DNA of 64,000 nt from Lentinula raphanica (taxonomy: Eukaryota > Basidiomycota > Agaricomycetes > Agaricales > Omphalotaceae), in NCBI GenBank assembly GCA_027919835.1, contig JANVFP010000021.1, forward strand, positions 992,001 to 1,056,000, in the 5' to 3' direction. The translations under genes were made by a program, and so were the position numbers. This document shows positions 20,500 to 30,909 of this stretch, in pieces. Under the pieces are notes generated by a model that made no database searches, was not told the origin of the DNA, and was given only the letters and a program-made list of their open reading frames with translations. Numbering within the stretch: the stretch's first letter is position 1; each line of letters begins with the position of its first letter.

Positions 20500-21039
20500 G
20501 TTTGTTCGAATTGATTTATGTATGTATCCCAAGGAATTTTTTAAGGGCTGGGTGGATGATGTTGAGTTGGATCCGGTTGAAGAGATGTCACTCAGAAAAA
20601 TTTCAATGATTGCAATCGGTTCTCCGTCGGTTCCTCCTTTTTCATTGAAAAACTTTTCATCGCCTCTCGCTTGATATGCTGCCATAGAAGGATGTGCCCA
20701 ATTCAGCCAGGGTGGTACACTGAGTCGGAATGGTACTGGATAGTAGGAGCATGCCTAGGACTTGTAGCTTGTTAAGTAAATGGGAGCACACTGCATGATG
20801 ATTGAACGTTGTGAACAGAGTTCAAGTTGCTTACAAGCGCCCAATATATGGAAGAAGATTGGTGCTGGGCGCCTTTTGAATTTGAACCCCAAGTCCCCGA
20901 CAGGCTCAACACAACGCAAACGCAAACGTAGTCAAGATTGAAGAGGCTGCTTATAGCGATGGAATATGATCCTAGGCTAAACAACGCTATCTCACAGGAT
21001 TTTCTCAAAGCACATTAACCCAACGCAAATGTCGAAACG
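20500..21039. other. Intergenic part of unit 2
   Basis: Shorter than in units 1 and 3: the ~200-bp sub-repeats are missing, so unit 2 is the product of a deletion or a smaller duplication. It keeps the GGAGCATGCCTAGGA block (20748) and the GGGCGCCTTTT motif (20870). No supported gene. Confidence 0.35.
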
Positions 21040-21660
21040 TTTAACACATACGCATTATCTTTCCCTTGCTCATTGCTAATAACATATTCCGAGCTGACAA
21101 CCCTACCGATTGCTGCTGCCCCTCTTCAACGTGCCTTCTATGCTTGCAGACCTCTCTACCCTGGCTCACACACTTTCTCAGATTGGGACCATTTTTTATC
21201 GACACTCTTGCCCTTGCTTTCTTTCCCCTCCTTATCTTCATCCAGAGCTTTTGGCAGACGAGAATGAAAGCATGTATCATCTATCGTTGCAACCATCCTC
21301 CCGGCCTATCCCGCTCCACTCCATGAGTGTATCACACAAGAGACAACTCGAGCTGCTATCGACCGTCGCCTTGGGCTGGAGGAGCCGGGGGAAGTTGAGG
21401 GAACGGAGGTTTTGATGGGACGTTCAGGTTTCTTGATGGGCTGGGGGATACATGGTCAGGTACATCCACACGCAATGCGAGAAGAGGATAGGCGAGGAGA
21501 GAAAGGATCTCTGGTCTGTACACATCATATCTGATCCTTGTCCCACTTTCTTCGTTTTGACGACCATCCCCAGGCTAATGGATATTTACCTGATATTCAC
21601 CGTGGCTTTCATCCCTTCGCGCCAATTTTCGAGCTAAACATCCAGCGTCGTTGAAGCGCT
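21040..21660 (+). pseudogene. Rightward ORF remnant, family P, unit 2
   Basis: The longest copy of family P: an open frame from an ATG near 21140 (MLADLSTLAHTLSQIG) to a stop at 21415, about 92 residues, including ELLADENESMYHLSLQP. The latter matches LPADDECMYHLSLEP in unit 3 (near 26235). It may be a fragment of a spliced gene; no signal peptide and no known domain. Confidence 0.4.
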
Positions 21661-22110
21661 GTTCGTTTTTGGAGGACTGGAGGGATACGTGATTGGATAT
21701 TCGCCGTTACAACAGTCGAATGTACATAACGAAGAACTACGTTTATCCTGAGTTTATCTTTTCCCCTCATGCTTGAGAACTAATGGATCACTGAGCGACC
21801 CTCAGACGATGTTCTCTAGAGAACGAATGAATCTCAAAATCATACATGCTTCACTGGACGTGGCCAGCAAAGCTCCCGTCAAACGAATAAGAGTCCCGTA
21901 CATCTCAGATTCAGAATCGTGCCCCCTTAGCAGGTGAACTTGACGATGGTGCGGCGGTAGAGCTGTTGGGGTTTTCAATGGTGCAGGAGGATTCAAGAAG
22001 TAAGCGTTATCGGAATCATGAAACACTCTATTTGTGCCTGAGCTCATTTCCAGTACGAGTAGGTTGAGTCCTCAGTAGCACGCTGGGCGCTGAGCTTTGA
22101 TGGAAAGAGC
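21661..22110. other. Intergenic part of unit 2
   Basis: Noncoding in appearance; shares blocks with 18860-19110 and 26640-26960. Confidence 0.3.
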
Positions 22111-22605
22111 AAAGGGTACAAAGGGTGTCAAATATAGGCTCTCGAGTCTCAAGATTTTACGAGGTGCAACTTCGTTTTACTCAGCCGTATGTTCCTGTTT
22201 TCGATATTCATCACTGCACTGGCACCAGTTGCTCTACGCTGCATACTCGATATTCGCAGGTTATTTTGCATCTTGACACGGAGCTCAAAGTTGCCATTGT
22301 ATTAATATCAACGACAATCTCGTCGACACATGGGGCCCGTCAACATCAGAATGGACAAGAAGACATACCTCTTTGGCGATGAAGAAGTATGTGCATCCTC
22401 TGTCCACTGGCACCAGGCTTCTCTTTGTCTGACTTTTTACGCTCTTAGTATTCCTCGCAAGGCAGAGAAAGGGAAGAGCATTAGCTCGAAGGCAGGCAGG
22501 TCAAGTTGGATGCGTGGGGCTATGAGGGAAACGGTGAAAGCGGTTCGAAGAAAGGTGGTCATTCAACCAAACATTGGTCCGATTAATGCACCTCCAGGGT
22601 TTGAA
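22110..22605 (+). other. Rightward coding-like fragment, family Q, unit 2
   Basis: One frame near 22490-22580 reads GRQVKLDAWGYEGNGE and corresponds to LREQIKRDAWSREGKGA in unit 3 (near 27372-27425). Conservation of the K-x-D-A-W-x-x-E-G-x-G pattern with changed codons suggests it was once coding on the plus strand. Upstream both share GGCTCTCGAGxCTCAAGATxTTA. A complete gene was not assembled. Confidence 0.35.
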
Positions 22606-22682
22606 TCATGTATATGATTATGTACATTATTATACAATCAACAGGCGCCTCTGAACGACGAAGTGAAAGACTTTTCCCTCTT

Positions 22683-24136
22683 TTAGTGGGGAGCATGTTG
22701 GACTTCCCACCAAAAATCAGAGTACGCCTCATAGGTTCGCTGGTCACAGCATTGCATTCCCAATGCTACTTCCGAAAGGTCGGCCATCCATTTAACCTCC
22801 TCACTATGCGTCCGGACAAAGTTTCGACCGTTTGCTTCGCTAACCTCGTCAGGTTGATCACCACTGCATATAGCGTCCCATTGAGGATGAATTTCGCCCC
22901 ACTTGGCCAAAGCAGCAGCCACCTGTAAAGGAGTGCCAAAATCCGAAAATCAACAAGATGATTACAATATGTCAAGTTTGGCACACCTGTTCTTTCATCC
23001 ACATGACACTTATTACCCATTTGTTGCGCGCCAATCTCCACAATTGAACGAACTCTGGATCGTTTTTCACTGATTTCAGCGTGTCGCGCAAGTTTTTGAT
23101 TCGCACATGATTTGGGACTTCGGACCCAGGGACCTTATCTGTAAGCAACTTTAGACGCTTTGTTCTGTCGTTGTTCAACACTGCTTGAAACCATTCCTCG
23201 CTGAAGTCATTCAGATAGCGTTCGTTCTCTGCTTTTTCTGCTCTGAGTCCTTGAATCTTGGAAATGCAAAAAAAGAAAACAATAAATCACAGCAGGTATG
23301 AAAGTTTGATGCGATGCTGACCCTGTGTTCTCTTTCCTCCTGCTCTGCTCTATCCATTCTTCTTACCACCCTTCTTTGCCTCTCAGCCTCTGCTTGCCTC
23401 TGTCTCTCCTCTGCTTGTCTCTCCTTCCTTGACATCTGATTGCCACGTTCCGCAATATTCACTTGTTGCTTCAATTTGACAGAGAGCAAGACATTGCCAG
23501 GCTAAAGGGAGAGGAGGGGGGGAATGCCGACAATCAGTCAGGCAAAATGAAGATCAAAGAGTATAAAGTCCCACTCACATCGCTCCTCCCATGCTCTAAA
23601 TCATCAATTGTGGGGCCATCACCGTTCTAAAAAAAGATGTGTACATGAGAATCGGAGTATGGAGCGGCCGTGAGCGAACGAATATACCTTTCCACCACGT
23701 TGGGGCGTAGGGACCCTAGCGAGTTCCTCGGTCTGGCCTTCAGACAGCGTACCCAGTCCATCAGTGGATGATTGAGGTTGTAAATCCCGAGCTCCGATCG
23801 AGGACGGGATCATCCTCCCATGAGCTGAAGAGTCATCAATTGTGAGGCCATCACCGCTCTAAAAAGATGTGTACATGAGTGTCAGAGCATAGTGCGACCG
23901 CGAGCTCAAGAACATACTTGTCGAGGAACGTCATCTTTGAGTGAAGCGAGTTCCCGGGTCTGGCCTCCGGACAGCGTACCCAGTCCGTCAGAAGAGGATG
24001 ATTGAGATCGTAAACCCCGAGCTCCGAACGAGGACGCGATCATTGGAGAAGGAGTGGGCGCAGCGAGGACGCTAGAAGAGATAGCGGCGCCGAGGACGAG
24101 GACAGCGACGACTCGGGATGCGGTTGAACGAGTCAT
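22683..24136 (-). CDS. Predicted secreted protein, tandem family copy 3: exon-duplicated chimera (375 aa, 6 exons)
   Basis: Exons: 24136-23918, 23858-23688, 23626-23579, 23501-23322, 23256-22987, 22922-22683; all phase 0, total 375 residues. The signal peptide is MTRSTASRVVAVLVLGAAISSSVLAAPT. Exon 2 is a fusion: it begins as the usual acidic mini-exon (SGDGLTIDD) and, after CATGGGAGG, continues as the second half of a leaderless exon 1 (MIPSSIGARDLQPQSSTDG...), which is followed by a second normal mini-exon. The leader-proximal module is therefore present twice. The fourth exon is a Glu/Arg/Gln-rich coiled-coil-like segment (KERQAEERQRQAEAERQR) much longer than in copy 2. The C-terminal exon keeps the core EEVKWMADLSEVALGMQ. 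Function unknown. The frame stays open through the fusion, so the chimera may be expressed. Confidence 0.7.
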
Positions 24137-24265
24137 ATTCGTGACAGTCGATTGTCGAAGAGTTTTTTGAAAAAGAGGTTTGAACGTTTTGAAAACGCGT
24201 AGACGGTTGTAATTCGATGTGGGGAGACCAGCTCTGAGCTCAGCTCTTGGGGGAAAAATCCATCG

Positions 24266-24850
24266 TCTGGCTTGATGCTTTATGTATTGCAAGGAATTTT
24301 TGGGGGTGGGTGGATGATGCGGAGTCGAATCAGTTGTTTAAAGAGATATCTCGACGAGAATCCCTCACTGGGACTGTAATGATTAATCATTATCGATCCG
24401 TCTAAGATTAGCCTATATCGCTCACTATAGTACTTGAAGTCTTGGCTTGACCAGGCTCAACCGCTGAATAACCAGACCTCCACTGCGCTGCTAAACGAGT
24501 ATAAGATCGGTGATTTCTGGACTAAAATTTCGTCTGGGCCTCACCTCAATATGTGGTGTAAAACAAACAGTACTCTCGAAGGTATCAGGAAACTTGTGGC
24601 CTCGACAAATGGCGCATCAAGCCAAGGACGCCACTGAGAATTCAAAAACATCGTCCTTATGGCCTTATCGATCCTACCATGTGCATAACCAAGCGACCGT
24701 TGAATGCATAGCCGTCGAGGGAGTTTTCGTGTATAGAGATATCGGCGAAAGAATGGATTAGTTGACCTCCTCATTCAATCCATCTTCATCGCCTCCCATT
24801 CGAGTCTATATGCTGCTATACGAGGACAATTACACGGCTCGGGTCGCAGA
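24266..24850. repeat. Unit 3 copy of the leader-distal duplicated block
   Basis: Nearly identical to 16240-16780, including CTTGAAGTCTTGGC, the GACCAGGCTCAACCGCTGAAT segment (landmark only) and GTCGAGGGAGTTTTCGTGTAT. It shows that units 1 and 3 exchanged or duplicated recently. No supported gene. Confidence 0.6.
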
Positions 24851-25680
24851 TTTGACGAGCACGCGAAAGGAGGGATTTGTTTCCAGAAGAGCGATTCCCG
24901 ACGGTTTTGTTGCTAGGAGAGTACGAGGTAAGAGAGTGTAAGAGCGAAAATATCTTCGCAGTTGGTCATTTTCATGAGATAGCAGATTCACCGAGAATCT
25001 AGGGCACTCACAACTTTCAATTGAAGCATGGATATGATGGATGACTATGGACGAGCACACGAAAGGAGGGATTTGAAGTTTCCAAATTGGCGATTCCCGA
25101 CGATTTTATCTGCAACAAAGTACGAGGATGGAAGTTTGAGGCTGTATTCAGCTGTATCCAGTCATAGCCAGTCATATGCTGCTGTGCAGACAAGAGGAGA
25201 AATATCTACGTATTTGGTCAGTATTCTGAGGTAGCGAGATGATCAAAGCACGCACAGAGTTCAGTTTTGAAGACTATCGAACAACTCAATTTGTTATCGA
25301 AATAGCAAGATTCCCGACGATTCTGATCCTCGTCACGATATGCTTGAGGAACGAGAGATTACGATGTTGTATAGTGTTACCCTGCAGATGGCTGTACGAC
25401 GAAAGTCTGTGGCTACGTGCTGTTGCTGTGCTTTGCGTGATGGATATTTGGATAGGATGGAATGGGCAACTCGGATTCATAGGCGCGAATGTTTCACATT
25501 CCGGTCAATATCTATGTACTTCTCCCCTTTCAGAACTCCCTATCGACAATCGGACCCTATGCGGCTACAAAAAACAGTCAATCAGAGGGCGTTCACAGTA
25601 GCGCACGTATCAGCATCATCTTACTTGAACAGTAGGGAGTCGGGACCATAATGTCAGTCTTCAACGACTCGGCGAGAGTC
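24850..25680. repeat. ~200-bp sub-repeats in unit 3
   Basis: Modules start near 24855, 25045 and 25270 and share CGAAAGGAGGGATTTG and GATTCCCGACGATT with units 1 and 4. Spacing is about 190-220 bp. Several small ORFs cross the modules; none is conserved in frame. Confidence 0.55.
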
Positions 25681-26039
25681 TAGAGATGATCATTTGGGAA
25701 TTTCATGCTGGTAATTTATATGTCAGATTTGAACGAAGATGTGAAAAGCATGATAGGCAGTTCCTCACAGGATATAACTTGGAAAGTTGGTTCAAAAGGA
25801 TTATTTTAGCGAGGTCTGAAGCTCACTGACTCATCATGGTAGTGGACAAGCGCTCAATTGATGTAATTGTTTCTGAGCGCCTTTTTGTTTTGTGTAAGCC
25901 CTTCATGAGTCGTCGCTAGAAAGCAAGAGCAGTGTCGAAAGGCTACTGATAGTGACTATGGGATATGATGCTGTGGTAAGTGTCGTCGATGTCTATCCAA
26001 AAATCCTCACTCCTGACGCGGACGTGTAGACTTGGAGCA
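25681..26039. other. Intergenic part of unit 3
   Basis: No supported gene. Contains the GAGCGCCTTTTTG motif near 25875 shared with units 1 and 2. Confidence 0.3.
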
Positions 26040-26650
26040 CAACCCAACACAAATGTTAGACCCATTATCCTTTTCTTCATCACTATTCAGACTACCACTA
26101 CCCTATCCTCTAGCGTCGAATAATTCACCGCGTACGTTCTCCGTACTTCTAGACCTCGCCACCTCCGCTCACTCTCTATCTCAGACCTGAGCATCTCTGT
26201 TTTGACACTTTACCCCTCCTGTCTTTACTCTCCGTCTCCTCCAAAGCTGCCGGCAGACGATGAGTGTATGTATCATCTGTCATTGGAACCCGCTCCCGCT
26301 GTCTCTGCTTCGAACAACAGGGTGCTGTCGACCGAAACCTTCGGCTAGAGGTGGAGTGAGGGGAAGTCGAGGAAACGGAGGTTTCGACTGGACTCGTTCG
26401 ACTTGATGGGCTGGGGATACACGGTCTGGGACGGGTGCACAGGGACACACGCAATACGATAGAGAGGAACATGAAGGAGATGAAGAGGGCTAGTTCGTAC
26501 ACTAAACCATATAATCACACCCGCTTCCTCATTTCTTATGATCATCCCCAGGCTCATGGATATCCACCGTCGCTTCCATCCTTTTACGCAGTTTATGAAG
26601 CTTATCATGTAACGTTGTGAAGCAGGGGTACGAATTCGAAATGGGATATC
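26040..26650 (+). pseudogene. Rightward ORF remnant, family P, unit 3
   Basis: Homologous to 21040-21660, with an in-frame stop after VLLDLATSAHSLSQT and the second block LPADDECMYHLSLEP following. It is read as more decayed than the unit 2 copy. Confidence 0.35.
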
Positions 26651-27084
26651 CAACGTTGCAACCGTCGAATGTGCAGTTTCCATCAGGATTCAACATTCAG
26701 TCATGAACTATCTTTTTCCTGGTCTCATCTCTTCTCTTCGGACGCTTGACAAGTAAGGGATGAATCGGCCACCATCACACGCATGCTCAGAGATGGCGTT
26801 CTTCAGGGAATGACCGAATATTCAAAGTATGCGTGCTTCAGATAGGGCCTGAAAAGGTCTCGTCAGATGAAGAAGTTCAGCACGTCGCAAAGATGGAATC
26901 GCCAGAGCTCATCTTCCCTCAGGAGAGCTTGACAATGAGTGCGGCAGCGTAGCTGGGGGAGGATCGGATGGTGCAGGCATCAAACTAGTAGCGAACCACC
27001 TTATCGTTCGAGGGAGTCAACGTTCGTCGGAAGGTGTTGAGTTCTAAGTTCTCAGGCGAGTGTCGGGTTCTGGTTGGCAGATGA
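26651..27084. other. Intergenic part of unit 3
   Basis: No supported gene; shares blocks with 18900-19100 and 21700-22050. Confidence 0.3.
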
Positions 27085-27474
27085 AAGGTGTTGGAGAAAA
27101 TAGGCTCTCGAGCTCAAGATCTTAAGAGGTGCATCTTCCTGGTCTTACTTTTGTTTTCGTTATCTAACACTGCACTCGCACCACTCTCTCGACACCGCAT
27201 AGTTCATGTTTTGAGTCTCATTGACACACAAATGAAGCGTCGTCATCATGAACCTGCATCGACCGTACTAACATGCTATGTCTGTCCCCTCCCTCATCCT
27301 GCCCCTTCGCTCCGGCCCTTCGCTTCTCCGTCACAAACGTGCCATGGGTCGGAGACTCAAGTCAATGAGTTGGCGTTGAGGGAGCAGATCAAACGGGATG
27401 CGTGGAGTCGTGAGGGGAAGGGTGCCCAAGAAAGGTTTGATTCACTGCGCGATTGTTGTTTGACTCGACGATAG
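27085..27474 (+). other. Rightward coding-like fragment, family Q, unit 3
   Basis: An open frame of 128 residues ends in VNELALREQIKRDAWSREGKGAQ... and a stop at 27474. The part from LREQIK onward matches the unit 2 fragment; the start codon and upstream exons are unclear. Confidence 0.35.
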
Positions 27475-27603
27475 TCCCACTTGCACCTACTTGCACTAGA
27501 TGAAGATACTATTGCATGTCAAGAGGGTTTCTTTTGATCTACATTATACAAACAAGCTAGCTCTACGCGCCCCCAACGACATGGTACATGAATGACTCCC
27601 ATA

Positions 27604-28896
27604 CTATAACTTTAAGGGATTAAAAGAATATCTGTCACGCCAGTCGTCGAATAGCTCCTTGTACTTTGCAAACTGGCCATCAGGTAAAACACCCAGTGCT
27701 TCTGCTACCTCTGCCACAGCATATGCATACCTAAAGGAATCCTTGTTCTGGTCGTATAGCTGACGACGCTCAACTATGAGTTGTCTCTTCTTCGAAGCCT
27801 CCGATGCGGAGTATGTATCCTCCCATTTGCTAATCAACGAAAGAGACTCGTATTCGATGCTGACTGTCTTCAAAAGTGCAAAAAATTATCAGACGACCGG
27901 ATGGCACAATCAATTCGATGCACACCTCTTCCAACAAAAAACCGTTAAACCGACGCTTTAACTTCGCCGCCCTCTCCTTAATAGAGTCATACCGAGGAGC
28001 TTGTTCTTTATTCACAGTCGAAATCAGCTTGTCGACTGGCTCGTGGTATTCTGAGATGATCTTTACAGATGCTACCCGGTTTTCCTCGGGTTGGATCCAA
28101 AATCGTCGATGAGGTGTTGCCATTGAGCCTCCAAATCTTCGAACCAGGCAATCTTCTACTTTCGGTCAAGGATGTGTCGTTGGATTGAAGTATAAAAACA
28201 ATCAGCTGGATGGAACGAGCAGTTATTGAAGTTCGATACAGACCACTTGTTCTATAGCCTTAGGCTTCGTAGGTAGGTTCTCGAGCTCTCGAAGTATACC
28301 CTGATGTCTCCTCTCTTCACTGCTGCCCTCAGGCTGTTCGCTCACATTTTGACAGCTGACATGTTGGTCCGTATTTTGACTGCTGTACTTCTTTTTCCTG
28401 CTACTGCAGACGTTGCCTCGTTTCAAAAGATCAACTCGTTGCTTGAAGAAGAGTGAGATTGAGGGCTAAAGGAGGGGGACGGGGCCAAAAAAAATGCCCG
28501 ACGATCAGAAAACAGAATCGATACTAGAGTGTCCACTCACGTCGCCGCCAACCGTCCCATTCTCTGAATCATCCAAGTTATCACGAGCGAGAGCTTCACT
28601 TTTCTATAAACATATTTAGAATCGGAGTATTGAGCAACTCAAGAACATACTTGTTGAGCAACAATGTTGGCATGCACAACTCCACCACATGGGAGCGTGG
28701 TACATTCTAGGGTATGACCTTCCGACAACGGTACTGGTCCGTCAAGAGACAAGCCCTGGGTTTGGGCTCCCATTGAAGACGGGATCATTGGAGAACGGGT
28801 TGGTGCGGCAAGAACGCCAGAAGATATGGTTGCGCCGAGGATCAGAATAGCCAGCGCATGAGATGCGGCTGAAGGAGATGCGTTTGAACGAGTCAT
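27604..28896 (-). pseudogene. Predicted secreted protein, tandem family copy 4, apparently frameshifted
   Basis: Exons recognisable by family structure: 28896-28651, 28603-28541, 28465-28244, 28155-27926, 27867-27604. Exon 1 encodes a signal peptide (ALAILILGATISSGVLAAPT) and the family pro-segment. Exon 4 is 230 nt, not a multiple of three. Its first part in one frame gives KIAWFEDLEAQWQHLIDDF, which aligns with copies 2 and 3, and its second part in another frame gives SVKIISEYHEPVDKLIS. The frames meet near 28085 in an A/C/G-rich run, so a one-base loss is the simplest reading. An alternative splice pair (donor inside 28240-28244, acceptor before 28158) would give an uninterrupted but unrelated N-terminal part of exon 4. 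The C-terminal exon ends AKYKELFDDWRDRYSF, clearly homologous to copy 1. Confidence 0.55.
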
Positions 28897-29025
28897 AGTA
28901 GTGACAGTCGATTGTCAGAGATTTCTTGGAAAGAGTTTCAAACGCTTTATGGACGCGAAGACGGCTGTAATGCTATGAGGGGAGACCAGCTCCGAGCTTA
29001 GCTCTTGGGGTGATATCGTTCGACG

Positions 29026-29640
29026 TTCGTCTGGCTGGAGGCCTAGGCTTTTGTGAGAAGCTGAGGGATGGGAATGAAATGTGGTCTTGAACGAAATTCG
29101 CTCACTTTACTTGTATCAAGAACTTGAAGGCGATGATTGATTGTTATCGGTCCCCCGGCGCCCGCCCAATTTTATCTCGCTTGGCCTAACTTGAGCCCCG
29201 CTTGAGCCCAGACCTCCGCCGCACTGCCAGTCCATTGGATTGGTTGATTGCTAATTCGAACGAGCAGATTGTGTTCGTCTCACCCAGGACTGTAGTTGAG
29301 ATAGTGTTCTTGCTGCAGGAATCGGCAGGTATGTATCAGTCTCGACAGATAGGGCATCAAGCTAGATAGTACGCCACTGAGAAACATCAGAAAACATCCT
29401 CATGGTCGTATCAAAATATACCTCATACCGTGTGCAGATCAGGACCTTTCTTCAATAGTTCAACGTTGGAGTCGTCACAAGTGAGTTCTCGTGCACAGAA
29501 TATCTGTGAAACAGTAGTGCTCGTCTTTTTGGCATCGCCTCCTCATCGCCTACCATTCGGGTTACTATGGAAGAATGAAGATAGGCGACTGCATCTGGCC
29601 ATTGGGACCCCACAAAGATCCGGCTGTGTATCGTTATCGA
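29026..29640. other. Unit 4 copy of the leader-distal block, diverged
   Basis: Recognisable but strongly diverged version of 16240-16780 (landmarks: AACTTGAAGG near 29122, GAAACATCAxAAAACATCCTxATGG near 29381). No supported gene. Confidence 0.4.
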
Positions 29641-30400
29641 TCAGCTTCAATTGTAGCATATGGATGAGCACAGGAAAGGAGGGAATTGTTCCAAGAATAG
29701 GTGAATTCCCGACGATTGTATTTCTCGACGACATATGGATATTGGTAGAAGGCTGTACTTGGTTGTTTACTGCTGTGCGAGGTAAAAGCAAAAGTGTCTT
29801 CATACCATCGTCAGTACACTGACAGTAGCAAAGTGATCGATAATCAATCCGCTTACAAGTCAAATGGAACTGATGCACACACGAAAGGAGGGATTTGTTC
29901 ACGGAATGGCAAAATCCCCGACGACTTAGCATACGCTGGAGGTACGAGGGGGTAGCCTGCGGAAACGAAAGAATAGATTCCAAAGGCAGGGGCTGTACAA
30001 GCTGGCTGTACGCGTAAGAGCGAAATTCTGCGAAAGTGTCTGAGTATGTCTTGGTATGCGACTGTTCAGTGCGATCCCCTGCGATCCCTGTGCTGAAGCT
30101 TGAAGGCTCGTCCAATGAAACGATGTATTCGTGTTCGACGCGGAAACCTGACACATCTCTATGTATCCTTCGTGAGATTCCCCATGCACCTACGGAAAAC
30201 GATGATTTCAAGGGAATATTCGCACAAGGGAACGTCTCCTGATATCAAATTTACTGGACCCATGTGTTCCATGACCTGCGAGCGCCATGCTTTGAACTGG
30301 AACCAGAGTTCAATTCGACCAGCGAAGTTTGTGAAGCGATTCCTACATTGCAATGTATCGCGGTTAGATTCAGACAAGGCTGTATAGACAATTATCAGGG
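29640..30400. repeat. ~200-bp sub-repeats in unit 4
   Basis: Modules near 29655 and 29875 contain GGAAAGGAGGGAATTG/CGAAAGGAGGGATTTG and TTCCCGACGATT. A 222-residue minus-strand ORF (29543-30211) spans both modules but its frame is broken in the other units. Confidence 0.5.
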
Positions 30401-30722
30401 TTCTCACTGGCTACTGCATTCAACAACTGGGTTGTAGGTATACCTAGGTACACCCAGGTCTTTCATCTTGATTCAGCAACGCTCCTTGATTTCGAATCGT
30501 CCACTGTGTACATCGAAGTGCGGCCAACGTTGGACAAAATTGACGCTGGACAGGAAGCGTATATTAATGCTCAGATAGAAGAGGAATACGACAAACTTAC
30601 CTTTGAATGTAGCGGTTGGTTGTTCGAAGCATGTTGAACGCGGCAGAGTTCAAGCGCTTAAATCTAAGCGCTCTTCCTGGTTATTGTGGCCATACGTAAT
30701 TCCAGACTTCCTTCTTGCAATA
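30401..30722. other. Gap between array and DNA transposon
   Basis: No supported gene. A short symmetrical GCGCTTAAATCTAAGCGC lies at about 30655-30672. Confidence 0.3.
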
Positions 30723-30909
30723 TTAGGGCTGCTCAATTCTTAGATCAGTTCATTTCAAGAGATCAGTTCGTTTGACAACCGCAGACAATCGCTTAAGCGC
30801 CCATCATCCGACGGAACTTTACCACTAGTGTACTGAAATTTTTGGTACAAAATTACACTTTATTTCTACCATTTCGTGAGTGTTGTGAAGGTGCGAACCC
30901 TCAGAGGCC

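Larger units (their letters stand above)
14930..30400. repeat. Tandem segmental duplication, four units of about 4-5 kb
   Basis: Homologous landmarks recur in the same order and orientation. Start codons of the secreted-protein genes are at 16103, 20377, 24136 and 28896 (spacings 4274, 3759, 4760). A conserved leader with CTGAGCTCAG lies just upstream of each. A downstream block follows: 16390-16720 is nearly identical to 24430-24760 and recognisable at 29160-29500. The ~200-bp sub-repeats come next, then rightward ORF remnants (18240-18910, 21040-21660, 26040-26650), then a block at 19000-19100 / 21830-21920 / 26800-26890. Divergence varies strongly between blocks, so the array is a mixture of old duplication and later exchange. 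Confidence 0.85.

Noticed and set aside
29543..30211. 222-codon minus-strand ORF in unit 4
   Set aside because: It crosses two ~200-bp sub-repeats; the matching frames in units 1 and 3 are interrupted, it lacks known domains and its composition looks random.
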